In this document: one piece after another, positions 1-8,981 of the stretch
How the letters are laid out: every line of letters begins with the position of its first letter
How positions within the stretch are numbered: the first letter of the stretch is position 1
DNA from: Planctomycetota bacterium
GTDB lineage: Bacteria > Planctomycetota > UBA1135 > GCA-002686595
DNA length: 62,002 bases
Direction: 5' to 3'
Assembly: GCA_016220085.1 (NCBI GenBank)
Contig: JACRIN010000078.1
Location: 1-62,002 of the forward strand
The notes under the pieces: generated by a model
What the model was told of the DNA's origin: nothing
Databases searched by the model: none
What the model saw: the letters and a program-made list of their open reading frames with translations, nothing else
Made by a program: the position numbers and the translations under genes

Positions 1-1676
1 AGCCACTCCGCGCCCCACGCATCCGGGTGCAGGTCGTCGCCCGCGAGCTCCGACGGCGCGCCGAAACCGGTGCCGACGAGCACCAGCGCGCCGACGCGCT
101 CGTGCTCGCCGGGCCACGCGCCGTGCTCGCCGAGGGTCGCAGCGGCGTGCGCGAGGTGGTGTTGGACGCGGAGCACGCGGCCGCCGCGCAGGGCGGCGAG
201 GCGCTCGCCGAGCCACGTGCTTGCGTAGTCGGGATGGAGGTCGACCGCGAACACGCGCGGTTCGACGGCGAGGAACGCTTCGAGGCCGCTCGCGACCTCG
301 GTCTGGAACGCGCGCGCCGGCTCGGTATCGAGGTCGCCGACGTGTTGCGAGGGGAACGCCTCGCCGTCGACCGCGAGCGCGACCGCGTTCTGCAGATGGC
401 CGCCGAGGGCGAGCACGGGCTCGCTCGCGGCGAGCGGCAGCGCGATCGGCTCGGGCACGTACCCACGCGAACGACGGACCAGCGCGTGGCCGCTCGGCAT
501 CGTCCGCACGACGGAGTCGTCGCAACGGCGCACGATCTCGCGCTCGTGGATCAACAGGAAGTCCGCGAGCCCGCGGAGCTTAGTCCGCGCTTCGAGGACG
601 GTGCGGCAGATCGGCTCGTCGTGCAGATTGCCGGACGTCATCACCAGCGCGCGGTACGGCGCGGCACGGAACAGCTCGACGTGCAGCGGAGTCGTCGGCA
701 GCAGCACGCCGACGTCCTCGCTCTCCGGCGCGACTTCGGCGGCGATCGCGCTCGACTCGCGACGCGGCGCCAGCAGGATCGGCGCACGCGGCGAAGCGAG
801 CAGGCGCTCGTCCTCGTGGCGCAACACGACGAGCTCGCGCGCGGTCGCGAGGTCGCGCACCATCACGGCGAACGGCCGATGCGGCCGGCGTTTCTCGGCG
901 CGCAGGCGGCGCAGCACGGCGGAATCGTCGGCGAGGCACGCGAGCTGGAAACCGCCGAGCCCCTGAACGGCGACGATGCAGCCCGAGGCGAGCGCGGCGC
1001 GCGCGAGCCCGAGCGCGTGCTCGCGGCTCGCGTGGAGCTCGCCGTCCGGGCCTTCGAGCGCGATGCGCGGTCCGCAATCGGCGCAACACGTCGGCTCGGC
1101 GTGGAAGCGGCGATCGCGGGGGTCGGCGTACTCCGTCGCGCAGCGCGCGCACAGCGGGAAGCGCGCCATCGACGTGCGCTCGCGATCGTAGGGCAGCGCG
1201 GTGACGAGCGTGAACCGCGGCCCGCAGTGCGTGCACGTCGTGAACGGGTACGCGTGGCGGCGATCGCTCGGGTCGTCGAGCTCGGCGCGGCACGCGTCGC
1301 AGAGTTTCGCGTCGGGAGGCACGAGCGCGCGGCGGCGCGGGCCGACGACCGAGTCCTCGACCGCGAACGCGCGTTCGCCGCGCGGCGCGAGCTCGATCTC
1401 CTCGGTGCCGTCGAGCCGCGCGAGCGGCGGTAGCTCGGCGGAAAGGCGCGCGCCGAACGCGCGCACCGCTTCGGCGCTGCCCTCGATTTCGATCGTCGCG
1501 CCGTCGGCGTCGTTTTGGACCGAACCGCCGAGCCCGAGCTCGCTCGCGAGCCGGTGCACCGTCGGCCGGAAGCCGACGCCTTGCACCGTCCCGCGACAAC
1601 GGATGCGGCGGCGGACTACGCCGTCGCCGGCACGTCGCGTTTCTCGATGAGCGCACTCCGGAGCAGGTCGCACCAT
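1..1676 (-). CDS. hypF: [NiFe] hydrogenase maturation carbamoyltransferase HypF (3' end outside the window)
   Basis: HypF makes the carbamoyl group that HypE dehydrates to cyanide for the NiFe(CN)2CO site. Visible in order are an acylphosphatase domain (CRGTVQGVGFRP, residues about 27-38), two CxxC zinc-finger pairs starting at CDAC (about residue 126), a YrdC-like domain, and the start of the Kae1-like domain with an HHLAH metal-binding motif. About 558 of the usual ~750 residues are in the window. The frame is continuous between positions 60, 606 and 1299. I chose ATG at 1676, which overlaps hypB by 61 bases; GTG at 1673 is an alternative. The usual Kae1-domain DGxG reads VGTG here, so the Asp is replaced by Val. 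It is the last visible gene of the hydrogenase operon. Confidence 0.93.
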   Translation of the reverse strand, partial: MVRPAPECAHRETRRAGDGVVRRRIRCRGTVQGVGFRPTVHRLASELGLGGSVQNDADGATIEIEGSAEAVRAFGARLSAELPPLARLDGTEEIELAPRGERAFAVEDSVVGPRRRALVPPDAKLCDACRAELDDPSDRRHAYPFTTCTHCGPRFTLVTALPYDRERTSMARFPLCARCATEYADPRDRRFHAEPTCCADCGPRIALEGPDGELHASREHALGLARAALASGCIVAVQGLGGFQLACLADDSAVLRRLRAEKRRPHRPFAVMVRDLATARELVVLRHEDERLLASPRAPILLAPRRESSAIAAEVAPESEDVGVLLPTTPLHVELFRAAPYRALVMTSGNLHDEPICRTVLEARTKLRGLADFLLIHEREIVRRCDDSVVRTMPSGHALVRRSRGYVPEPIALPLAASEPVLALGGHLQNAVALAVDGEAFPSQHVGDLDTEPARAFQTEVASGLEAFLAVEPRVFAVDLHPDYASTWLGERLAALRGGRVLRVQHHLAHAAATLGEHGAWPGEHERVGALVLVGTGFGAPSELAGDDLHPDAWGAEW

Positions 1677-2290
1677 GACTCGAGACCCTTCTCGTCGACG
1701 ACCGACGTCAGCAGGACTCGCGCGTTCGGACGCAACGTCGTGATCTCGCCGCGCACGCGTTCGACGTCGAACGAGACGTACGGGAGCAGATCGCTCTTCG
1801 TGATCAGCGCGACCGAGGCGCGCGAGAAGATCCCGGGGTACTTGAACGGCTTGTCGTGGCCCTCGGTGACCGAGAGCAACACGATCTTGAAGTCCTCGCC
1901 GAGCGCGAACGACGCCGGGCACACCAGGTTGCCGACGTTTTCGATGAACAGGATGTCGAGCGGCCCGAAACGCGCCGCGGCGAGCGCGTCGCGGATGTTG
2001 CGCGCCTCCAGGTGGCATGCGCCGCCCGTGGTGATCTGGCGCGACGGGAGCCCCGCGGCCCGCAGGCGATCGGCGTCGCGCTCGGTCGCGATGTCGCCGA
2101 CGACGCACGCGATCCGCAGCGAGCCGGCGAGCTTCTTCGCCGTCGCTTCGAGCAGCGCGGTCTTGCCGGAGCCCGGCGACGAGATCAGATCGACCACGAG
2201 CGTGCCTTCGCGCGCGAAGCGCTCCCGTAGCTCGGCGGCGGCGGCTTCGTTCTCGGCGAGGATCTTTTGGCGGGCTTCGGTGGTCAGCAT
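1616..2290 (-). CDS. hypB: Hydrogenase/urease nickel incorporation GTPase HypB
   Basis: HypB is the SIMIBI-class GTPase that works with HypA to load nickel into the hydrogenase large subunit. The 224-residue protein has a Walker A motif (SSPGSGKT, about residues 37-44), the metal-site Cys in GGACHLEA, and an NxxG/TKSD guanine-recognition segment. It lacks the N-terminal CxxCGC high-affinity nickel site and any His-rich stretch, so it is the short HypB type. The ATG at 2290 overlaps the end of hypA by 7 bases, which suggests translational coupling. Confidence 0.96.
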   Translation of the reverse strand: MLTTEARQKILAENEAAAAELRERFAREGTLVVDLISSPGSGKTALLEATAKKLAGSLRIACVVGDIATERDADRLRAAGLPSRQITTGGACHLEARNIRDALAAARFGPLDILFIENVGNLVCPASFALGEDFKIVLLSVTEGHDKPFKYPGIFSRASVALITKSDLLPYVSFDVERVRGEITTLRPNARVLLTSVVDEKGLESWCDLLRSALIEKRDVPATA

Positions 2291-2646
2291 CGCACGGCTC
2301 CGTTTTCGTTTTCGTACTCGATCTCGACGAGGTCGAGCTCGTCGCCGCCTTCGACGCGGAGCGGATCACCGCACGTCGGGCAGAGACGCAGCCACGAGCC
2401 GGGCTGGCGCTCGGGGACCTCGCCGCACGCGGCGCACACCTGGCGCGCGCGGCACCATTCGACGACGAGCTCGCCGTGCTCGGAGGCGACGCTCCGCCAC
2501 GCGTGGGCGAGCTGCGTCGGCTCGACGCTCGCGAGTTCGCCGATCGCGACGCGCACGACGCGCACCGCGCCGATCGGGAGCCCGCGCTCGGCGCGGTCGG
2601 CCAGGACGAGCTTCAGGAGCCCTTCGACGATGCTCAGCTCGTGCAC
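2284..2646 (-). CDS. hypA: Hydrogenase maturation nickel metallochaperone HypA
   Basis: HypA binds Ni through its N-terminal MHE segment and carries a structural zinc. The 120-residue protein starts MHELSIVEGLL, with the nickel-binding His at position 2, and has two CxxC pairs (CAAC and CPTC) about 30 residues apart. The start codon is GTG and overlaps the end of hupD by 13 bases; the 3' end overlaps hypB by 7 bases. Size and order fit the family, and the position between protease and GTPase genes is typical of uptake-hydrogenase operons. Confidence 0.96.
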   Translation of the reverse strand: MHELSIVEGLLKLVLADRAERGLPIGAVRVVRVAIGELASVEPTQLAHAWRSVASEHGELVVEWCRARQVCAACGEVPERQPGSWLRLCPTCGDPLRVEGGDELDLVEIEYENENGAVRC

Positions 2647-3137
2647 GCGCCCTCCCGGAGTTCCGCGAGCCGCGCGTCGAGCCAGCTCCCGGCGAGCGCG
2701 GCCGCGCGCGGCAACGCGCGGGCGACGACGGGGTCGAGTTCGGTGCCGGTGCGGATCGATCGTGGCTCGACGCCGATCACGAGCACTTGGTGGGGGAGCA
2801 CGCCGAGCAGCGCCGCGGTGCCGAGCAGCGAAGCCGCGTTGCCGCCGTGCGCGCCGATGCCGCGCGCCGCGCCGCGATCGAGCGGGCGCTCGATCACGTG
2901 GACGGTGCCCGGCGCCGCGCCGACTTCGACCGCGTCGAGCACGAGCAACGCGCCGCGGTGCTCGATCCAGCCGAGCAGCGCGAGCCCCAGGGTGCCGCCG
3001 TCGACCAGCTCGACCCGCGGATCGGCGCCGCGCGTCGCGCGCAGGAGCTCGATCAGCGCCGGCCCGACGCCGTCGTCCTGCAACAACGCGTTGCCGACTC
3101 CGAGGACGAGGATCGGCGCTCGCCCGCCCGCGTTCAC
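2634..3137 (-). CDS. hupD: Hydrogenase maturation endopeptidase (HupD/HyaD type)
   Basis: This protease trims the C-terminal peptide of the large subunit after nickel insertion. The 167-residue protein opens with ILVLGVGNALLQDDGVG, the family glycine-rich start. Family metal ligands are normally Glu, Asp and His. The Glu position reads Asp here (QDDGVG rather than DEGxG), the Asp is in ELVDGGT, and the His is in GAHGG. I took the GTG at 3137, which forms a 4-base GTGA overlap with the cytochrome b stop codon. The longer reading that runs through the cytochrome gene in this frame is not meaningful. Confidence 0.93.
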   Translation of the reverse strand: MNAGGRAPILVLGVGNALLQDDGVGPALIELLRATRGADPRVELVDGGTLGLALLGWIEHRGALLVLDAVEVGAAPGTVHVIERPLDRGAARGIGAHGGNAASLLGTAALLGVLPHQVLVIGVEPRSIRTGTELDPVVARALPRAAALAGSWLDARLAELREGACTS

Positions 3138-3853
3138 GGCTTCGCTCCGTCGTCGTCCCCGCGCTCGACCGGTTTGAACTTGAAGCCCGTGATCATCGAG
3201 CCGATCAAGCCGTTGCGGTATTGGCGCGAATCGAACAGCACGATGTACACGTGCGCGATCGCGAACACGACGAAGCCCCACGCGAACAAGTGGTGCGTCA
3301 TGTGCGTGCGCAGCGAGCCGCCGCACAGCGGGATCACCCAACCGACGAGCCCGTCCCAGAAACCGCCGGGGTTCGATTCCGAGTAGAGCGCGAAGCCGGT
3401 CAGGATCTGGCACCAACCGAGACCGATCACGAACAGCGTGTACGCGAGCCCGGCGAGCGCGTTGTGCCCGAGGTGCCCGTGGCCGACGTTGAGCGTCAGG
3501 TAGTCGGTCGCTTGCCGGACGAGGTCCGACCACCACTTCCGTTTCCACACCGCCGGGAAGCCCGAGCGCGCGTAGCGGTTGCCGAACCAGAAGAAGTACA
3601 TGCGCCACACGAACGCGATCGCGAAGAGGAACGCGGAGGCGAAGTGTATCTGGCGGATGCGCGCCATCACGAACACGTCGTACGCCTCGCCGTTCGCGCT
3701 GAGGAACGGATCGGCGATGTAGAGCCCGGTGGCGAACAGCACGGTGATCGCCGTCGCGTTGATCCAGTGGAACGCGCGCACGCCCCATTGCCAGACGTAG
3801 ATGCGCTCGTAGGTGACTTGCGGAGCGACGGGAGCTCGCGTGGTGGAGTTCAT
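3134..3853 (-). CDS. hupC: Ni/Fe-hydrogenase b-type cytochrome subunit
   Basis: This 239-residue di-haem cytochrome b anchors the hydrogenase dimer in the membrane and passes electrons from its distal FeS cluster to quinone. Four hydrophobic helices are visible, with His residues suited to haem ligation in RAFHWINATA, RQIHFASAF, THMTHHLF and IAHVYIV. The ATG at 3853 follows the large-subunit stop by 10 bases. Its presence shows that the enzyme is respiratory and membrane-bound rather than soluble. Confidence 0.96.
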   Translation of the reverse strand: MNSTTRAPVAPQVTYERIYVWQWGVRAFHWINATAITVLFATGLYIADPFLSANGEAYDVFVMARIRQIHFASAFLFAIAFVWRMYFFWFGNRYARSGFPAVWKRKWWSDLVRQATDYLTLNVGHGHLGHNALAGLAYTLFVIGLGWCQILTGFALYSESNPGGFWDGLVGWVIPLCGGSLRTHMTHHLFAWGFVVFAIAHVYIVLFDSRQYRNGLIGSMITGFKFKPVERGDDDGAKP

Positions 3854-3863
3854 GGCGGCCTCC

Positions 3864-5594
3864 TCAACGCACGACGACCTCGGCGAGCTTGCGCCCGTCG
3901 GGACCGAACACGTGGGACGCGCACGCGAGGCACGGGTCGAACGAGTGGATCGTGCGCAGGATCTCCACCGGCTTCTCCGGATCGGCCATCGGCGTACCGA
4001 TCAGCGCGGCCTCGTACGCGCCGTGCTGACCCTTCGCGTCGCGCGGGCTCGCGTTCCACGTCGAAGGCACCACGCATTGGTAGTTCGCGATCTTCTCGTC
4101 CTGGATGTGGATCCAGTGACCGAGCGCGCCGCGCGGCGCCTCGGTGAAGCCGAAGCCCTTGCAGTCCTTCGGCCACGTCGAGGGCTCCCAACGCTCTGTG
4201 TTCGCGGTGTTCCAGTCGCCCGCCTTGACGTTGGCGATCAAGCGGTCGTACTCCGCCATCAGCCAGTGGATGCAGAGCTGCGTCTCGAGTCCGCGTGCGG
4301 CCGTGCGGCCGAGCGTCGAGAACAGCGCGGTCGCGGGCACCTTCAACGCGCCGAGCGCGTCGTCGACGACCTGCTTGAAGTCCGCGCGCCCGCTCGCGTA
4401 GCCGACCAGCATGCGCGCGAGCGGTCCGACCTCGACCGCGTGGCCCTTCCAGCGCGGCGTCTTGAGCCACGAGTAGGCGCCGTTCTCGTCGAGCGCCTGG
4501 TACGGCGGCTTCGGACCGGTGTAGTTCGGCTCGGTGACGCCGTCGAACGGGTGCAGCGCGTCCGTGCCCGCCGGGTAGCGATACCACGAGTGCGCGATCT
4601 GCTCCTGGATCTCGCTGGGGTCCTTCGGATCGAGCGGGAGCACCTCCGCGAGGTTCTTGCCGAGCACCACGCCGCGCGGGAACAGGAAGCCGTCGACGTC
4701 TTCGATGTGCTTTTGCGGCAGGTCGCCGTAGGCCATGTAGTTGCCGAGCCCGCCGCCGATCGACGCCCAATCGCCGTAGAACGACGCGATCGCGAGCAAG
4801 TCGGGGACGTAGAGCTGCTCGACGATCTCCTTCGCCTCGAGGATCTTCTCGCGGACGAGCTGCAGACGCTCGACGTTGATCGCGTTGTCGCTCTCGAGGT
4901 CGATCGCGCACGGCATCCCGCCGACCAGGTAGTTCGGGTGCGGGTTCTTGCCGCCGAAGACCGTGTGGATCTTGATCAGCTCCTTCTGCCACTTCAGCGC
5001 CTCGAGGTAGTGCGCGACCGCCATCAAGTTCGCCTCGGGCGGCAGCTTGTAGGCGGGGTGGCCCCAGTACGCGTTCGCGAAGATGCCGAGCTGGCCCGAC
5101 TCGACGAACTTCTTCAGCGTCGCGTGCACGTCGGCGAAGTAGCCCGGGCTCGACTTCGGCCAGCGCGGCGACACGGTTTGCGCGAGCTCGCTCGTCGCCT
5201 TCGGATCGGCGGAGAGCGCCGACACGACGTCGACCCAGTCGAGCGCGTGTAGGTGATAGAAGTGGATCACGTGGTCCTGCACCATCTGGGTCAGGAACAT
5301 GATGTTGCGGATGATGTTCGCGTTCGCCGGGATGCGGATCGCGAGCGCGTCCTCGACCGCGCGGATCGACGCGAGCGCGTGCACCGTCGTGCAGACGCCG
5401 CAAATGCGCTCGGTGAACGCCCACGCGTCGCGCGGGTCGCGACCGCGCAGGATCACCTCGATCCCGCGCCACATCGTGCCGGTCGACAGGGCGTCGTGGA
5501 TGACGCCTTTCTCGTCGAGCAACGCTTCGACTCGCAAGTGCCCTTCGATGCGCGTCACCGGATCGACGACCACGCGGCTCTTCGTGACGACCAT
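3864..5594 (-). CDS. hupL: [NiFe] uptake hydrogenase large subunit, group 1
   Basis: This is the catalytic subunit with the NiFe(CN)2CO site, which oxidises H2 on the periplasmic face. It has 576 residues. The N-terminal nickel motif is RICGVC (Cys 65 and 68) and the C-terminal motif is DPCLACASH (Cys 555 and 558, His 561), followed by a 15-residue tail that the HupD-type protease should remove after the His. The conserved blocks [14 protein letters not shown] and [16 protein letters not shown] are characteristic of the HyaB/HoxG/HupL family. A clear AGGAG ribosome site precedes the ATG. It lies between the small subunit and cytochrome b genes. Confidence 0.98.
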   Translation of the reverse strand: MVVTKSRVVVDPVTRIEGHLRVEALLDEKGVIHDALSTGTMWRGIEVILRGRDPRDAWAFTERICGVCTTVHALASIRAVEDALAIRIPANANIIRNIMFLTQMVQDHVIHFYHLHALDWVDVVSALSADPKATSELAQTVSPRWPKSSPGYFADVHATLKKFVESGQLGIFANAYWGHPAYKLPPEANLMAVAHYLEALKWQKELIKIHTVFGGKNPHPNYLVGGMPCAIDLESDNAINVERLQLVREKILEAKEIVEQLYVPDLLAIASFYGDWASIGGGLGNYMAYGDLPQKHIEDVDGFLFPRGVVLGKNLAEVLPLDPKDPSEIQEQIAHSWYRYPAGTDALHPFDGVTEPNYTGPKPPYQALDENGAYSWLKTPRWKGHAVEVGPLARMLVGYASGRADFKQVVDDALGALKVPATALFSTLGRTAARGLETQLCIHWLMAEYDRLIANVKAGDWNTANTERWEPSTWPKDCKGFGFTEAPRGALGHWIHIQDEKIANYQCVVPSTWNASPRDAKGQHGAYEAALIGTPMADPEKPVEILRTIHSFDPCLACASHVFGPDGRKLAEVVVR

Positions 5595-5609
5595 GGTTGT
5601 CTCCTGGAA

Positions 5610-6728
5610 TCAGCGTTGGGGGGTCTCGGGGTGGGAAGAGCCTTTGTCCGCGTCGCGCGAGAGCACTTGCTTCGCGCCGAACGATACCAAGTGAGCCGCA
5701 GCGCCGAGCGCGGCGACGGTCGCCGCGACCTTGCCGATCGCCTGCGGCGTCGTCTCGACGCCGGGCAGCCGCGTGGTCGCGAGCCGCGAGTAGAACGGGC
5801 CGTCGTCCCAGAAGTTCGCTTCGCTGCAGCCGATGCAACCGTGCCCGGAACCGATCGGGAACGACACACCGCCGTTCCACTTGATCGTCGAGCACGAGTT
5901 GTAGGTGGTCGGGCCGCGACAGCCCATCTTGTAGAGACACCAGCCCTTCCTCGCGCCGTCGTCGTCCCAGCGCTCGACGAACTGGCCGGCGTCGAAGAAC
6001 GAGCGTCGGTAGCACTTGTCGTGGATGCGCTGGCCGTAGAACATCTTCGGCCGGCCGACTCGATCGAGCTCCGGCAACCGATCGAACGTCAGGACGTGCG
6101 CGAGCAAGCCCGTCATCACCTCCGCGATCGGCGGGCAGCCCGGCACCTTGACGATTGGCTTGTCGTGGACGAGCTCGTGGATCGGCTTCGCGCCGGTCGG
6201 ATTGGGCGAAGCGGCCTGCACGCAACCGTTCGACGCACACGAGCCCCACGCGATCACGAACTTCGCATGCTCGGCGGTTTCGAGCAGGATCTTCTCGAAC
6301 GTCTCGCCCGCGATCGTGCAATACACGCCGCCGTCCTTGGTCGGCGCGTTGCCCTCGACGGCGAGCACGTACTCGCCGGGGTGCTCGGCGATCATCTTGC
6401 GGCGGATCTCCTCGACTTGGTGGCCCGCCGCCGCCTGCAGCGTCTCGTCGTAGTCGAGCGAGATCATGTTGAGGATCACGTCCTGCGCGATCGGGTGGGA
6501 CGAGCGGATGAACGACTCGCTGCAGCAGGTGCATTCGAGCCCGTGGAGCCACAGCACCGGGATGCGCGGCTTGGTCTCGAAGGCGTGCGCGACCTGGGGG
6601 ACGAAGCTCGCGTCGAGCCCCATCGCCGCCGTCGTGATCGCGCAGAACCGCAGGAAGTCCCGTCGTTCGAACCCGTGCGTGCGCAGCAGGTCCCACGTCG
6701 TCGGGCGCGTGCCTACGCTGGTCGCCAT
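5610..6728 (-). CDS. hupS: [NiFe] uptake hydrogenase small subunit, Tat-exported, oxygen-tolerant type
   Basis: This 372-residue iron-sulfur subunit relays electrons from the NiFe site to cytochrome b. A Tat signal is visible (ERRDFLRF near residue 21), as is a C-terminal hydrophobic anchor (about 325-350). Counted on the precursor, the proximal-cluster cysteines are 66, 68, 69, 164, 169 and 198. Their spacing (2, 1, 95, 5, 29) is the same as in E. coli Hyd-1, including the two extra cysteines that create the [4Fe-3S] cluster of oxygen-tolerant enzymes. ATG at 6728 has a GGGAGGAG site 6-7 bases upstream. The open frame continues upstream through low-complexity sequence, which I do not count as coding. 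Confidence 0.97.
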   Translation of the reverse strand: MATSVGTRPTTWDLLRTHGFERRDFLRFCAITTAAMGLDASFVPQVAHAFETKPRIPVLWLHGLECTCCSESFIRSSHPIAQDVILNMISLDYDETLQAAAGHQVEEIRRKMIAEHPGEYVLAVEGNAPTKDGGVYCTIAGETFEKILLETAEHAKFVIAWGSCASNGCVQAASPNPTGAKPIHELVHDKPIVKVPGCPPIAEVMTGLLAHVLTFDRLPELDRVGRPKMFYGQRIHDKCYRRSFFDAGQFVERWDDDGARKGWCLYKMGCRGPTTYNSCSTIKWNGGVSFPIGSGHGCIGCSEANFWDDGPFYSRLATTRLPGVETTPQAIGKVAATVAALGAAAHLVSFGAKQVLSRDADKGSSHPETPQR

Positions 6729-7313
6729 GGCTGTACTCCTCCCTTGGGGGCCGAAGGCCCGGGGCCCAATCGAGCAAACCCAGCCGGAGCGCGCGGCGGC
6801 GACCGGCACTGGGCCCAGTGTGGAAGAGTGCGCGCGATTTCGTGCCCGGTGCTTGGCGCGTAGCGACTCCCGGAACCACTGCGTAGAGTGCGCACACCGC
6901 GCGGCGTATGCGGCCGTCGGTTTCCTGAGGCTCGCGGGCGTCTCTTGGTCGTCGGCGCGCTCGCACGCTCCACGCTCCTCACGATTTGGGGGCTCGCGAG
7001 CTACCCACTTCGGACCCGCGACGGCCTGCATTCGGGCGGATGCGCGCCGGTCGCCGCCGGCGCCGCCGGCGCCGAGGTCATCGAGATCGCCGAAGTCGCC
7101 GAAGTCGCCGGGGTCGTCGAGGTCGTCGAGGTCGTCGGGGTCGTCGGGGTCGTCGGGGTCGTCGGGGTCGTCGGCGTCGCCGAAGTCGCCCGGTCGCCGG
7201 CGGCTCCAGAGGCTCGCCGCGACTATGGGGTTCGAGACGGGCGCGGCGTGGAGTGTTCTGATCCTTGCGGCGTGGCCCGACTTTCCCCCTCGTGCAGCGC
7301 GCGCTCGTCCGAC
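6729..7313. other. Intergenic region upstream of the hydrogenase operon
   Basis: These 585 bases hold no gene that I can support, although several frames stay open because of GC bias. Close to hupS there is an imperfect hairpin with outer arms TTGGG/CCCAA and inner arms GGCC/GGCC (6754-6779). The middle carries the 9-bp minisatellite listed separately. The hydrogenase promoter must lie here on the minus strand, but I see no convincing -24/-12 or -35/-10 pair. Confidence 0.5.
7076..7193. repeat. 9-bp tandem minisatellite, about 13 degenerate copies
   Basis: Consecutive 9-mers of the pattern G(T/C)CG(G/A)(G/A)GTC run for about 118 bases, with a homogeneous GTCGTCGGG core at 7131-7175. The unit is a multiple of three, so frames through it stay open on both strands and give artificial Asp/Pro or Val/Gly repeats. 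It lies between the divergent hupS and DUF2798 genes. Confidence 0.85.
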
Positions 7314-7547
7314 ATGGATTGCAAGACGCGTCTGATCCTCCCGATCCTGATGTCCGGCGCGATGGTGCTCGCCGTCACGTTGATCGTGACCTACCTGAAC
7401 CTCGGTGCGGCGCCCGATTTCGTCGCGCGGTGGCTCTGCGCGTACTTCGTCGCGTGGCCGATCGCCGCGGCCACCGGAATCGTCGCGTTGCCGCACCTGC
7501 AGCGCGCGACCGCGGGCCTGGTGCGACGTCTCGAGCGTCGCGGCTGA
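7314..7547 (+). CDS. DUF2798-family small membrane protein
   Basis: This is a 77-residue protein with two predicted membrane helices (about 7-28 and 39-60). It has the family pattern [19 protein letters not shown], then a Trp-containing second helix FVAWPIA and a basic tail. Function is unknown; the family consists of small inner-membrane proteins. ATG at 7314 gives the canonical length, while the frame continues upstream through the minisatellite, which is unlikely to be translated. No clear ribosome site is visible. Confidence 0.75.
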   Translation: MDCKTRLILPILMSGAMVLAVTLIVTYLNLGAAPDFVARWLCAYFVAWPIAAATGIVALPHLQRATAGLVRRLERRG

Positions 7548-7756
7548 ACGAGCCTCGGCCTCGCGATTCCGAGCGCCCGCGCGCGGATCGCGCGGCCGGG
7601 CTGTCGAGGCGCGCTCTCCCGGCGCTTGGCCGTCCGGTGCCGTGGGGAGCATGCCGAGTAGCGTCCGGATCTCGCGGCCGGAACGCCGGCGCGCACGGTT
7701 ACGATGCCGACGTGCGGCGCGCGTCGCCGTGGACGGCGGACTTCGAAGGAGGACGG

Positions 7757-8797
7757 ATGTTCGGCAACGGATCTTCGCGGCGTGAGGTCTTGGCTGGATC
7801 GGCGGCGATGTTCTCGCTCGCGGCGTGGGCGAGCGCGAGCTCCGGCCGTTCGCAGGACGCGGCCAAGCCGCCCGCGCTGGAGCGTCGACGCTTCGGGAAG
7901 ACCGACATGCAGGTCGCGGTGCTCGGCTTCGGCGGCGCCGAGATCGGGTACGAGGGCGCGGATCAGGCGACCGTCGACAAGCTGCTCAACGCCGCGCTCG
8001 ACGCCGGTCTCAACGTGATCGACACCGCGGAGTGCTACGTCGACTCGGAGCTCAAGATCGGCGCCGCGGTCGGCGCGCGCCGCAAGGACTTCTACCTCTT
8101 CACGAAGTGCGGGCACACGTCCGAGCCGCCCAAGGAAGGCCAGGATTGGACGAAGGCCGGCGTGCTGCAGTCGATCGAGCGCAGCTTGAAGCGTCTGAAG
8201 ACCGACGTGATCGACCTGGTGCAGCTCCACTCGTGCTCGCTCGACGAGCTGAAGAAGGGCGAGTGCATCGAAGGGCTGCTCGAAGCGAAGAAGCAAGGCA
8301 AGACCCGCTACGTCGGTTACAGCGGCGACTCGCTCGCCGCGAAGTGGGCGATCGAGAGCGGCAAGTTCGACGCGCTGCAGACTTCGATCAACGTCTGCGA
8401 CCAGGAGTGCATCGAGCTGACGCTTCCGCTCGCGAAGGAGAAGGGCCTCGGCGTGATCGCGAAGCGTCCGATCGCGAACGCGGTGTGGCGCTACGACGCG
8501 CGCCCGACGAACGACTACCACGTCGAGTACTGGGAGCGGCTCCAGGAGCTCGGGTACGACTTCGCGACCGGCCCGCTGCGCACCGACAGCTCGCCGAACG
8601 GCGCCGCGGGGATCGCGATGCGCTTCACCGCGATGCAGCCGGGCGTCAGCGTGCTGATCGTCGGCACGACCAAGCCCGAGCGCTGGGCGCAGAACGCCGA
8701 CCTGCTGCGCGCGGGGCCGCTCGCGCGCGAGCTCCACGACACGATTCGCGCGCGCTGGAAGGCCGGGGCGAAGCCGGACTGGACCGGCCGAACCTGA
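7757..8797 (+). CDS. Tat-exported aldo/keto reductase
   Basis: This 346-residue protein has a twin-arginine signal ([14 protein letters not shown], residues 5-18) followed by an AKR barrel starting near residue 38. The catalytic tetrad is present: Asp and Tyr in [11 protein letters not shown], Lys in LFTKCGH and His in [11 protein letters not shown](P)H-dependent carbonyl reduction is the family reaction; substrate unknown. A strong AAGGAGG site at 7746-7752 fixes ATG 7757, rather than the longer open frame. Export of an AKR is less usual and is seen in environmental planctomycete and acidobacterial proteins. The RnfD-like gene follows after 184 bases on the same strand. Confidence 0.9.
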   Translation: MFGNGSSRREVLAGSAAMFSLAAWASASSGRSQDAAKPPALERRRFGKTDMQVAVLGFGGAEIGYEGADQATVDKLLNAALDAGLNVIDTAECYVDSELKIGAAVGARRKDFYLFTKCGHTSEPPKEGQDWTKAGVLQSIERSLKRLKTDVIDLVQLHSCSLDELKKGECIEGLLEAKKQGKTRYVGYSGDSLAAKWAIESGKFDALQTSINVCDQECIELTLPLAKEKGLGVIAKRPIANAVWRYDARPTNDYHVEYWERLQELGYDFATGPLRTDSSPNGAAGIAMRFTAMQPGVSVLIVGTTKPERWAQNADLLRAGPLARELHDTIRARWKAGAKPDWTGRT

Positions 8798-8981
8798 GCG
8801 AGCCTCCGGCCGCGGCCGAGCCGAGCGGGGCGGAATCGACCGGCTTTCATCGCCCGAGCGGCGCGTAGCGATTACGGCGTCGTCGCATAGCGAAGGCGCG
8901 TCGGGCGGGGGCTCGTAACCGTGCTCGTACGCTTCCGAGACGCGCGTCCGACCTTCTGGCCGGCGCGACGGGAGTTCTGCG

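Noticed and set aside
27..1433. Long plus-strand open frame of 468 codons at the left end
   Set aside because: It is Arg/Ala-rich without domain character and lies opposite the clear hypF frame.
3850..6966. 1038-codon minus-strand frame over the hydrogenase structural genes
   Set aside because: It is a frame-shifted shadow of hupL and hupS; the true frames contain all family motifs.
6888..7547. 219-residue protein with a Val-Gly repeat ending in the DUF2798 domain
   Set aside because: The upstream part only translates the 9-bp minisatellite; the canonical domain starts at 7314.
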